Below, piece by piece: positions 33,110 to 43,870 of a stretch of 64,000 bases of DNA. The notes beneath the pieces are model-generated. The model did not search any database. It had not been told where the DNA came from and worked only from the letters and a program-made list of their open reading frames with translations. A program made the position numbers and the translations under genes. The first letter of the stretch is position 1. Every line of letters starts with the position of its first letter. This DNA is from Selaginella tamariscina (taxonomy: Eukaryota > Streptophyta > Lycopodiopsida > Selaginellales > Selaginellaceae), in NCBI GenBank assembly GCA_003024785.1, contig PUQB01000329.1:186001-250000 (forward strand), given 5' to 3'.

Positions 33110-34440
33110 TATGAATTATCTCAAAATTATATTCCTGCAGAAGTAAAAACCACTGGCTAACCTTCCTGTAAGTACAGGTTTATTAAGTAAATATAATAAA
33201 GCTTTATGATCGACAAAAATCTTCACTTTATTAGCCAAAAGATAGTGTCTAAATTTATGGATAGCATATACCATCCCCAAAGCTTCCTTTTCTGTAGTGG
33301 TGTAATTTACTTCCGCAGGTGTTAGCCTACGGCTAGCATAATAGATAGGACGATCCTTTCCATCCTCTTGCATCTGTGTAAGGATGGCTCCTATAGCCAT
33401 ATCAGAGGCATCCACTTGTACATGGAATTCTCGATCCCATTTAGGACTAACTAATATTGGTGCTTTAGTAAGAGCCTTCCGAAGTTGGTCAAAGGCCTCT
33501 TGACACTGTGATGTCCAATCATATGGTACATCTGCCTTTAGCAAATCTGTTAAAGGTTTTGCGATCTCAGCATAATGCTTTATAAACCGCCTATGGTAAC
33601 CTATTTTTCCTAAAAACCTACGTAACTCCTTTATATCTTGTGGTGGTTGTAAACTAAGGATAACCTTAACCTTATCCTGGTCCACCAATATACCTTCCTT
33701 ACAAACAACATGTCCTAAAAGGACTCCTGATTTAACAAAGAAGTTACATTTTTCAGGATTCAAAGCAACTAAATTTTGCCTACATTTCTGGAAACACTTT
33801 TCCAGACAATGCAAATGTTCTTCCTTTGAACTATAAACACTAAAATCGTCCATAAAGACTTTCATAAAGTCTAAAAGGTATTCCCGAAAGGTATCTGTTA
33901 TAATCCTTTGAAAGTAAAGGGTGCATTGCATAAGCAAAAGGCATAACTCTATAAGCATATGCACCCCACGGACTTATAAAAGCTGTTTTATGTTGATCTT
34001 CAGGAGCTACCATCACTTGGTTATACCCCGAAAAGCCATCCATGAAGGAATACATTTCGTGTCCGACATTATCCAGCATTTCCTCTGTAAAAGGTATCGG
34101 AAAGGTATCCTTAGCTGTAACATCATTTAACTTTTTATAGTTTACACATACTCTTAACTTTCCATTTTTCTTAGGAACAATTACAAGTGGTGATAACCAT
34201 TGTGCTCCTTGTATAGGATATATAAAACCAACCTGTAACAGCTTATCAATTTCCTCCTTAACTAACTTTGCATAATTAGGATTCATCCTATATGCATTTT
34301 GTTTAGCTGGTTGGCATCCCGGCAAAAGTTGAATAGTGTGCATACAGAGTTCTGGGGGTATTCCTTTTAGATCCTTATAGGACCATGCAAATACATCCTT
34401 GGCTAACAATGCCAATCCTTTATCCTTAAAATCAGGATCC
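33110..34440 (-). CDS. pol: B1 reverse transcriptase and RNase H
   Basis: Frames 34415-33840 and 33964-33116 overlap at one shift near 33950. RT motifs: VNYKKLNDVTAKDTFPIPF, SFMDGFSGYNQVMVAPEDQ and the catalytic VFMDDFSVYSS (about 33855-33823). Then comes the thumb GVLLGHVVCKEGI and RNase H with VDASDMAIGAILTQ (about 33425-33380) and TTEKEALGMVYAIHKFRHY. Apart from the shift near MPF, where FGLCNAPFTFQ-like text is lost, the domains are well kept. Confidence 0.85.
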
Positions 34441-34746
34441 AGTCTTGAGCTATAGTCAACATCTTAGGTTCCTTCTCTGTTCCTATGTTGACTTGCTCTA
34501 GAGGGTCATTAGTATATATGTATATAATCCGCAGGTTGTTCCTGTAAGTTCATTTCATAAGAAACAGACTTATAAAATTTTTCCTGCAACCCCAACTGAT
34601 CCTCTTCCTGTTCCTTTTGAGAGGCTTTCTTTTTCTCTTTCACGATTGCATATAAATCAATCTCTGCAAGGGCTTTTAGATCAGGGTATGTCTTCAAAAT
34701 TTCCTCTTCTCCTGATCATCCAAGCCCTGCATCCAATCATATCCTT

Positions 34747-35145
34747 CTAATGCAATGGTCTATCCCTTTTTGCTAAATATCTCTTAGCATGAGTATAGAT
34801 ATCCACCTTTATGTCACCTTGTCCTATTGTCATTTTTCCTGAGCCCCAATCTTGCACAACGTAAGCAATCTTAAGCCAAGGTCGGCCCAATAACATAGTA
34901 TAGGTTGCATCCTGTCCTTCCATTCGTAGGACTATTAAGGATATTTTAAATTTAAGTCCTTTAACAGATATAGTAACTGCTCTTACTATACCTAATGGCC
35001 TTACACTTCGTTGATCAGCCATTTTAAGGTTAAATGGAGCAGGCTGGATCGGTCCTAAACCCATCCTTTTACATTCACCTTCTTCAATAAAATTCACACC
35101 TGAACCTCCATCTATTAACACTCGTTTTAACTTATTTCTTCCCAC
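34747..35145 (-). CDS. pol: B1 aspartic protease
   Basis: The frame has RVLIDGGSGVNFIEEGECKR with the active site as D-G-G-S, where most retroelements have D-T/S-G-A. The second motif is ATYTMLLGRPWL. DGGS is a known variant in some plant gypsy elements. Both motifs are about 80 residues apart, as expected. Confidence 0.75.
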   Translation of the reverse strand: MGRNKLKRVLIDGGSGVNFIEEGECKRMGLGPIQPAPFNLKMADQRSVRPLGIVRAVTISVKGLKFKISLIVLRMEGQDATYTMLLGRPWLKIAYVVQDWGSGKMTIGQGDIKVDIYTHAKRYLAKRDRPLH

Positions 35146-35526
35146 ATATTATTGTGCAAGGAACTTGTCCATCATAATCACCTTCATACAGTACTTCCTT
35201 ATCCATTTTACAGACTGTATATCCTTCACTCGAAGGTGGTGTTTCTGAACTAAGCTTAATGCATTTAATATTTGGTTTCTTATATAAGGAGCTACCTTTA
35301 TCAACTGTCCAAGCGTAACTTTTACCTCCTGATTTATAGCTTGGTGATACATGGAGTCCATTGTTTATCATGTAATGGTAATAATGAAAAACTTTGTTCA
35401 CCTTTATCTATATCACCTTTGTCTATACCTTCTGATTTGTTATCAGTCTGACCTTTCTGGTCAGGATCCTGCTCCTGCTCGTTTACCTTTCCTGTAACAA
35501 GCTCTCCTTCTTGTTAGGAATAATAA

Positions 35527-37149
35527 CTACCTCTCCTTCTCCATCATAACAGGATTCCTTCTTCTTTCTTGAAGAGCTATAACTGCCCTTGCAACGGGTG
35601 GATACTCATCCTTTTCCTCCTCTATTTGAATAAGCCGTGTTGTAGGCTGTACATTAGTCATTCTGGTGGAAGTAGGAGGTTGTACATTCCGCCTAGGACA
35701 TTCCCTAGAGATATGTCCTGTTTCACCACATGTATAACAAACCTGGGAAGGAAAATTCCTACCCTGTGGTCCTTGTCTATCATTGACCTGATTATATTGC
35801 TCATTTTGCCTCTTTGACCTTGATAAGGTCTTGCTTCTCCTTATATTGTTTATCATTTCTTTCTGTATAGGTCTATCCTTCTGTCGTCCATGTATGGACC
35901 ATTTTTTTCTCCATAATACCTATCCTCTCTATTTTCGTAAGGAACATCATTCCTCTCTCATAATATCCATTATTCCTATTCTGATAAGGAACTTCATTCC
36001 TTCTCTATATATATTGTTCTGTTCTCATAAGGAATAGCATTATCATTTCTATCATTCCCACGATTCCTATTAGGTGGAACCTTCTAGGAGGTGGACATTC
36101 ATCCATTCTTCTTTCTCTCTCTATACCAGCCACATTCTGGTTCAAGAAATGTCTGCAGTTCCGGGCTACATGTCCTTCCTTTCAGATTTGGCATGTAGGC
36201 AGTTGTAGCCTACATTCCTCCACTGTATAGCCAGGATTGTTACATTTAGTGCACCATACCTTTGCCTTTATCTCTTCCTTAACTGTTATTCCCTTTAAGG
36301 TTTTCATCATTTGAGCTAATGCTTTGTCATTTATTGGATAATTACGAACCTTTACTACATCAGCTTCCTCTTCTTCTTCATCAAAGATATTTTTAATTGA
36401 TTAATGAGATTCTCTCTATCCTTTTCATTGATAGTGAGTGCTAGATCTCTATATAGTTTTAGCAACCCTTGCTTATACCATTGCAATAAGGCATCATCTT
36501 TATATATGCCTTACACTTTTTTTATGTTTCTTAAAACGGTGTGTATATTCATCTATTTTTTTGTTTTGCCTTGAAGGATAGTCCTTAACTTCTTTAAATG
36601 TTCCTCTAACAATTCCTCCTTTATGAAATATTCCTTAAAAGCATCAGTAACCTTCTGATAATCCTCTCTGACTTCCTTTTATAAATCATAATACCAGTCA
36701 AAGGCATTTCCTTTCAATGTATGTGGAAATATAAGCAGCCTTTCTGCATCCGTCACCTTATACAGTTTTACTACCTCTTCAAACTATTATAAGTGCCTTT
36801 TCGGATTTTCTTTCTTTCCTGCAGAGAATGTGGGATACATCACCGTACCCCCAAACATTCCCAAAAAAAGTGCCATATTTGTAATAATCCTTTGCTCTAT
36901 TGTATTTCCTCTTACACCTTCCTCCCTTCCTCTTCGGAAGTTCTCAGGAGATCCTTCTCCTTGCAATCTCGGTCTATGAACTCCTTCCGTTCCTCTCACG
37001 GTCTCCTCTAAACCAGCTATTTGATACTGCCTCCAATTCTCTGGATTAGCCTTAGATTTCTGTATTGTTTCTACAATATCCTCTACTATCTTCCCAATGA
37101 TATTTTGACGTCTATTTTCGTTAGTTTCATGTTGCTGTTGGGCAGCCAC
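35527..37149 (-). CDS. gag: B1 Gag (frame-shifted) with zinc knuckles
   Basis: Start ATG at 37149 (MAAQQQHETNENRRQN). Around 36790-36560 the frames give LLIFPHTLKGNAFDWYYDL then REDYQKVTDAFKEYF, the retrotransposon Gag domain. Two knuckle-like segments lie near 36255-36155 (CTKCNNPGYTVEEC; CQI-stop-KEGHVARNC, where a Cys codon became a stop). A perfect CCHC, CYTCGETGHISREC, is at about 35742-35697. Multiple shifts and stops. Confidence 0.75.
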
Positions 37150-37334
37150 TTTATTGGCCTGCCTTTGGTTCCTTTAATCAGCTAAGGCTGGATCAGGACG
37201 ATGGTTCCTCCAAGGTTCCATTCATTCCTTCTCCTTTACACATCCGGCTTTACACCTTCTGAGCCTTTTTTTCAGAATGAAAATTCTGTCTTTTAGCCTC
37301 TTTTCTCAATGAATGCTAACACTGCAATGGCAAA

Positions 37335-37354
37335 ATCCCTCCATGGTCGCCAAA
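37335..37354 (-). other. B1 primer-binding site
   Basis: In minus sense TGGCGACCATGGAGGGAT begins two bases after the 5' LTR. The TGG start fits pairing with a tRNA CCA end. I cannot name the tRNA from memory. Confidence 0.6.
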
Positions 37355-37879
37355 TGTTAAACAAGAAAAACGGAAACCCCACCTTATCCTGTTTAACCGG
37401 TTTCCTTTCCCCTAGCCTTTAAGGAAGGCTACACACTTTCTTTCCTTCAATTCTCCACATATACATATATTAAAACTCCTTCTTTCAAAGCCACAATGAC
37501 TGGTCTCCGAAGTCAAGGGCAAGAACGGATTTTGGCTATTGCCTTGTTAGATCCATTCATTGAGAGTATACATTCATACACACAAGATCTTATAACATAC
37601 ACCTTTCATTACTAACATGAATACAAGAGACAAAGTGTAAAGAACCTCTATCTCTTACTGGAACTTCAAATGGAGACCCTTCCTCTATTGCCCTAACTCC
37701 CCTTAACTCCCCTTCCTCTCGCCACATCATCCTTTACCTTTTCCTTTTTCTTTTCCTTTTCCTCTCGGTAAGGATTTTCCTTCTTCACAGCCTTTGCTTC
37801 CATACTTATTACAAAACCTTCCTACTCTTATTCTCTTTACAGTAAGATGTCCTATGCTCATAATATTTTACCTTTAACA
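37355..37879 (-). repeat. B1 5' LTR
   Basis: 525 bp, TGTTAAACAAG to CCTTTAACA on the + strand, with the inverted ends TGTTAAA/TTTAACA. Pairs with 28887-29420. Confidence 0.85.
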
Positions 37880-38400
37880 ACATCTATAAATAAGAGAAGG
37901 GTTCTAAACGATAAGTGTCATCTTCATCTAAAGTCTGTTTTTTAGTATATTTAGCGATAATCAATTGAACCAATCCCTAAAGACCTAAGTGTATTAAGCA
38001 ACGTCCATGCCCAGCCAAAAGTAAAAAATAAAGTCATAAAGTCAAAATTATAACAATTGTCTTAAACTCACCGTCTAATGATTGATATTCAATAGTTATC
38101 TTAAGGATAACAAGTTAAAATTAGTAATAAACTCATCAAGTTAAGGATAATAATTATATAGATCATTAAATAATTAAAAGATAAATTCATATGGTTAAGA
38201 ATAAGAATTGGGTTAAGATAATAATTAAATAACAATTAGGTTAATGGTAATTGATTAACTCACCTGGTTAAATATAACAACTAAGTCAATTATTCATTAA
38301 TTAATAAGTCCGTTCGGTCGGCATGTGTATTAGTACACGTTTTTATTATAGTACGCAATAAAAAAGTTTAAATTTAAATAAATTTAATTACTTATTTACT
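37880..38400 (+). other. Unit 1 DNA right of the nest: family A-like tail and AT-rich spacer
   Basis: 37880-38050 matches the end of family A copy 3 (ATTTATAAATAA, AACGATAAGT and AACCAAT blocks near 43440-43560). 38100-38400 matches 43600-43760 (CATTAATTAATAA, ACGCAATAAA blocks). No coding signal. It leads into the promoter region of deaminase-like copy 2. Confidence 0.55.
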
Positions 38401-38403
38401 TAT

Positions 38404-38506
38404 ACGGAATAAAACCTTTTTACCACTAAAGGATATATAGGGAGGCCACATAATTAATAAAACCTTTTTACCACTAAAGGATATATAGGGAGGCCACATA
38501 AATTAG
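38404..38506 (+). repeat. 51-bp tandem duplication upstream of copy 2
   Basis: AATAAAACCTTTTTACCACT through AGGGAGGCCACATAA occurs twice in a row, ending 15 bases before the ATG. Copy 3 has the unit only once and altered. It may change promoter or leader length. Confidence 0.85.
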
Positions 38507-38511
38507 GGTTT
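38502..38511 (+). promoter_or_regulatory. Telo-box-like sequence before copy 2
   Basis: ATTAGGGTTT lies 11 bases before the ATG at 38522. Copy 3 has ATTAGGGTTAGGG in the same place (43851-43863). Such motifs are common near plant transcription starts. Confidence 0.5.
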
Positions 38512-38521
38512 GGATACGAGA

Positions 38522-40255
38522 ATGAAGCGGCAGAGAGCGCATGACCCTAACGAGGAATACGGAGCGTGTAGGAGGCAAAGGATGGATGAGAATCGAGAAA
38601 ACAGGTAATATCGAGGAAATTTTGGCAATTGAGAAAGAAGACATCCCTAATTGGGAAGCGAGGATGCAAATGGGAGATGAGTACAGAGAAAGTTCCCAGG
38701 AAATTGTGGCAAAGGGAAATCCTGATAAAGAAGACATCCTTAACTCTAAAGGAGAAGACATTGAGTGTGATTACAATAATTTAAGTGAAGACAGCAGCCA
38801 CAGAGAAACGTATGCAAAGGATGGATGAGAAGGGTGATGAGAAGGGTTATGAAACAGGTGAGTACGATAATTTAAGTTTAAGTGTTTAAGTGAAGACAGC
38901 GACAAAGAACGTATGCAAAGGATGGATGAGAAGGGTGAGTACGATAATTTAAGTGAATACAGCGATAGAGAATGTATGCAAAGCATGTATGAGAAGGGTC
39001 ATGAAACAGGTGAGACAGAAGGAGAGCAGGAAATGGCAGATTTGGATGATAATTTAAGTGAAGACAGCGACAGAGATCGTAAGCAAAGGATGGATGAGAA
39101 TGGTGATGAAACAGGTGAGACAGAAAGAGAGCAGGAAATGGCAGATGAAGACGATGAGGACGATAATTGTAATTACTTTCGGCCCAAGTTTAAAAGCAAG
39201 GCAGAGGAGGAGAGATTTAGGAGAGCTATGTGTGATGTTCAGGAGGAGACCTATAGGATTGAGGAGGTAGAGCAGGACAAAATCCTTGAGAGGAGGTTCT
39301 ACAACAGGAGCTCTGTATGTGGTATTCTGGAGAATTTTGGAGAGGACATTTTAAAGCCTTTCAAAGAGGGTAAGAACCGAGTGGTGATTGAGGAGGTACC
39401 TTCTGCCCTGGACACTTGCACTGGCTTAGCTCGCATAGCGTCAACCTACCAGTACGAGCAGATAGCAGTGAACTGGAGTGAGTCTAGTCGGACACTCACC
39501 ATTGGGCCGATAGCTGACACGGAGCATATGGAGTACGTCAAGGAGCTGCTGGGTCTTGCCGGGAGCGGTAATTCCGATCTCATCCGGAAGAAGATGATCA
39601 AGTATTGCCTCAGGATCTTGCAGAACCTGACCTGGCCCGATGGCATGCCCTTGTTAAATGAGGCCCAACTAAGAGCACCTTGCTAGAGGTGGCTGCCAGA
39701 GGCAACCTGCGCAAGGGTAGTAGGGAGAGCAAGGTTGCTAGTTACGAGCGGGGTGTGCAGACGGTGGCAGCTTGGAACCTGGGAGATGTAAATGTGAGTT
39801 TCATAGATGACTGCCACTGCCATGGCAACGAAGAGCTTCTCAAAGATATTACAGCGTGGTCCATCCAGGTTCTTACAGCGTTCGATCCACCATTATGTTA
39901 TGAGCTGAACAAGCTGGACTTTGACACTGAAGATCTGTATATGGATTCCGTGCCTATGGCTTTTCTCCATGTGGAGATGGCAGTTGTGGAAGGCATAGTT
40001 CGCCGTGGGGTGGACAAGTCGCTGCAATGCCTGGGGACGGCACGACCGTGCTGTTATCAGTGCTACCAGGTCATCCGCATCCTCAACGAGCATCACGGGT
40101 ATAACATCCGAATCAAAGACTGTGGCATGGAGTTGAGGGGGTTCTGGAAGATACCGGACCTGCCTCCGGATATCAAGACGGATGTCCTGCATCGACTCAA
40201 CCATGCACTTTCCCGAGCCGTTTCCGACGCCTTGCAAATGCACCAATGTGTTTGA
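38522..40255 (+). CDS. Deaminase-like family, copy 2 (best preserved)
   Basis: ATG at 38522 (MKRQRAHDPNEEYGACRRQR), shared with copy 3. The N-terminal half (to about 39170) is acidic and repetitive, with three to four units of about 28 residues built on DNLSEDSDRERMQRMDE and ETGETEGEQEMAD. Then comes a conserved middle (FRPKFKSKAEEERFRRA, VKELLGLAGSGNSD). The C-terminal frame 39680-40255 holds AFLHVEMAVVEG (H-x-E, codons at 39968-39976) and ARPCCYQCYQVIRIL (Cys cluster 40049-40063), then GFWKIPDLPP. This is the zinc site of the cytidine-deaminase fold: His and two Cys bind zinc, Glu shuttles protons. Shifts at about 38595, 38830-38900 and 39655 (an extra A against copy 3) break the frame; each is one or two bases. 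No intron needed, no signal peptide. Substrate unknown. Confidence 0.7.
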
Positions 40256-40710
40256 TATCAAAATATTATAATATGATGTTGTAATTTTATTATATATTAT
40301 TTTAACAATAATTTTATTGATAAATTGTAATACGATATGTTAGATAAATTTTTAAGTTTATTATAGTTTATTTTATTTTAATTATTAATTTCTAAAATTT
40401 TATTATCTTTATTCATATACGGTACATTTTTAAAATATTACAAGTATATACTGTATCTTCATTATTTCCGATTTAAGACAAAATAATGACCTTTAAGAAT
40501 ATCTGGTGTATGTGAGAGAGTGAGGTTTATATATATATATAATATAATATATATATATTTTAAGTGTACAGTTAATGTCTTTACATATGTAAAATATATG
40601 TAAGACCTGTGTGTGTAGACTTAAACAAAACACACACACACACACTAGATCTATATACAACAGAATGTAGAGGTACCTAGTCTACATTATTGCTTTATAT
40701 TTCACTCATA

Positions 40711-40748
<38 letters not shown>

Positions 40749-41110
40749 ATGCCTATTGTTATATCATGTGTGTGCACGTGTGGCAAATAGGATACTTTAA
40801 ACTATTTGCTTGAGTTTTAAAATACATACATACACTTAAAAAAAAAATGTAGTATATTTTAATTAATTTATAAGTTTTTATAATTATTTTTTTATAAAGT
40901 CAATTTAATAAAACATAAAAAGTAAAGTTTTGTTAAAGTTTTGTTAAAGTTATAATTAAATCGAAGAATGTAACCAACTCCTTTCAACATTCTCGGTGTG
41001 TGTAAGAGAGAGAAAAGATTTCATATGTTTGTTACTTTATATCGTATGTCTTATATATAAGTACATACATCCATACGTATTATTGAACTTTTAACACAGC
41101 CTCGAATACG
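40256..41110. other. AT-rich end of tandem unit 1
   Basis: Contains (TA)n near 40525 and 40715 and (CA)n near 40632. It matches 45600-46570 in unit 2. No gene seen. Confidence 0.5.
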
Positions 41111-42221
41111 ATTCGATCGAAAACTCTCATATTATAAACAACATTATAAATTTTAAATTTAAAGAGTAGTAATCAAATGTACAACTATGTACCAAAGGCC
41201 TTCACTATGTAAGTTCTCTTATATTTAATAAATAAAAAGACTTTCATTTATGATAAATGACATTGAAATACTTTCATTTATGATATATCTACCCTAAAAT
41301 TACACCTGATAGAATGCAATATTAAATCCATGTATTACCATATGCTATCATCCCATTTCCTCGTATTCCCTTATGAGATAACTCTATAATAGAGTTAATT
41401 GAGTTAATTAACTTGAACAAAGAATGCATATTTTATAATTAAGATTTTATGTTATATGATTTAAATCAAGTGACTTGAATTAATAAATTGTTCTACCTAA
41501 TGTTACTTGTAACTAGCGTTATCAAATTATCGTGAACATCAAATAGTATTTAGATTACATTATCAATTTGAATAATCTAATTAATATATTGTTATATATT
41601 AATACCCAACTTTTTATTATAATAAAGTGTAACACCATAGCTTATTTCTTAAGTCTTAATAATGCACTTTAAATTAGAATATAATATTCATTCTTATGTT
41701 TAAATATGTCTCTTTTTTCAAAGTCTCTTCATTAAACATGGTTATTGAAATTGCTATTGAATCTTGACATAAGTCAAAATATTACCATGTTTCTAAATTA
41801 TGTGTTATTATAATTTCATACACCTAAAAAAAAGAATTTTTTTTTTTTAATGTGTAGACTTAAAATATCACATGTTCCATATCATAAAATTTAATTTATA
41901 AGCCAGAACAAACTAACTTACTATGTCTTATAGAAATATATGGTGACATGGGCAAACATAAGGTAAAGTAACATGGACAAATGTAAAATAAAGTAGCATG
42001 ATATATATACAAAAGTTGCTTTATGAGTGCTACTTTTAACATTAAAATTCATAACCCACACCCAGTGTTTTTTAAAGAATTATAGATTTCATGACTAACT
42101 CTCCTTACAAAATTTAAATGTATTAGTCAAAATTATATAATACTTTAAGAATTTAAAACTAGTTAAACACTAAACACATTACAACTTTAGGCAATCCTAT
42201 TGCAATGAATAATATGTGATA

Positions 42222-43570
42222 CTATTGTCAGAATTTTAATCCAAAGGGCCAACTTGTGACAATACATGGCTGTCAAGTGGTTATTGCCATCAACACCCTA
42301 TGTGAACAACTTTTAGTCTTCTAAAACAATTTTGAGAGTTTAATTCAAATGCCCAAATAGGTATAAGACTTATAATCTTATTTTAAATCCCTTAAAATAA
42401 CTATTCCTTGAACCTTAAAAGATAACACATATAAACTTTTAGATTCTGTTTTAAGAGACCTAGACAGGCTCATGCCCAAACCCCACCAAAAAGACGTGTC
42501 TCACACATATTCCCATAACAAAGCTAAGGCATTGTCATTACTTATTGAAGAATCATCCTCATTCAGGAGTACAACCCCTTTAAGGCGACAAAAAGTATTT
42601 TATGACAAGTCATATCCTAACCTAGGGTTAGTACTTAGTGAGGACATGAGTGTTTTACTAAGCAAACTCCATAAGGCTAGATTTAAACACATGACCACGT
42701 GAGTGCCTCATGAAAGGACTTATGTAATGAGCTTAAGTTGCTCAACTCTTGAACATGTTCATACACCCACCAAGAAAACACCCCTAACTAAGTGTAGCAC
42801 ATTTAGTTACAAGAGCTAACCTTCTTTATACAGATGTTCAAGGCTTAACACTTTAATATGAGCACAAACACGCTTACTTGCTAGAGTATCCAACCTCTCA
42901 GCATCAAACCCGTGACACAATTCCTAAGGTTGTGCCCTAGGATTATATAACTTAGTACTACATGTTTATGTGACTCTTTCTCAAGACATAGGCTATCTTG
43001 TCATAACCGTTTATATTCAAAAACTACATCTAGTGTTACGAATGTGACTCGTAAATACCAACATTAAAACCTCTCTTTGTGAACCTTCAAGAACATAATA
43101 AAAAGAATTTGTCAACCAAGATACCATTCATAATTGAACAATAACATAATGGTGCTCTTAATTTGATGTGGAAGAGGAAGTTGGAAATAAGCCTTAACCT
43201 TTAATTATTATAATGTGTACTTCAATAGGACTTCTCATGTGTGGATTCATCAATAACAAAGGTAGCCTATCAATTGGAAGTTAGGGTCACAAAATATGAT
43301 TATGCCTTAATGACATAAACTAAACCTTACACCAATAAAAGACAATAACTCTCTTTACATACACCCTATCCTATATTCCTAGTGTTAATAAGGTTTAATA
43401 ACTTAATTTAACTTAACTCTAAACCCAACCCCATAATTACATTTATAAATAATAAAAGGAGGATTTTGAACGATAAGTTTAATTTTCACTTAGAGTTTAT
43501 TTTTGATATATTTAATGACAATTGATTAAACCAATTCGTAAAGACTTAAGTTTATTAAGTAGGGCTGTTT
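42222..43570 (+). repeat. Dispersed repeat family A, copy 3
   Basis: Starts TGTCAGAATTTTAATCC. It tracks copies 1 and 2 throughout but is markedly AT-richer, with many sites where C or G in the others is T or A here (for example CCTAAACCATG in copy 2 against a T/A-rich or deleted counterpart). No coding. Confidence 0.7.
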
Positions 43571-43870
43571 TTATTTCATTACATCGATTCCCCGTGGGTA
43601 AGAAAATAAGGTTAAGAGTAATTAGGTTAACAAAATAACTTAAAAATAAATTTACCAGGTTAAGTATAATAACTAGTCATTAATTAATAAATTTAAAATT
43701 AGCCTGTTATATAGTTTTTATTATTTTACGCAATAAAGGAATTTAAATTTAAATAAATTTAATTACTTATTTATTTATAACGATCGGAATAAAACCTTTT
43801 TAACTCTTAAACACCGCTAAAGAAAAACCTTCAGATCGGGAGGCACATAAATTAGGGTTAGGGTACGAGA

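Larger units (their letters stand above)
28887..37879 (-). mobile_element. Ty3/gypsy element B1, full length, no chromodomain seen
   Basis: About 9.0 kb on the minus strand. LTRs at 37355-37879 (5') and 28887-29420 (3') have roughly 20 or more substitutions between them. It is therefore clearly older than the chromovirus. Order in minus sense: primer site, gag with zinc knuckles, protease, reverse transcriptase, RNase H, integrase, then a 2.3-kb region with a third ORF before the 3' LTR. RT carries VFMDDFSVYS and AFISPWGAYAYRVMPF, in the style of the non-chromodomain Athila/Tat branch. No flanking target duplication: 28882-28886 TCCTT against 37880-37884 ACATC. The right flank may have been rearranged. 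Confidence 0.85.
17925..41110. repeat. Tandem unit 1 (interrupted by retrotransposons)
   Basis: Left flank (17925-19055), family A repeat, and the DNA from 37880 to 41110 with deaminase-like copy 2 match 41110-46570 in order and orientation. Start block: TTTAAGTTTAAAGAGT against TTTAAATTTAAAGAGT. End block: TAACCAACTCCTTTCAACATT in both units. Removing the insertions (about 6.7 kb and 10.5 kb) leaves about 6 kb, close to the 5.5 kb of unit 2. Unit 1 is the better preserved gene copy but the more heavily invaded one. Confidence 0.75.
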
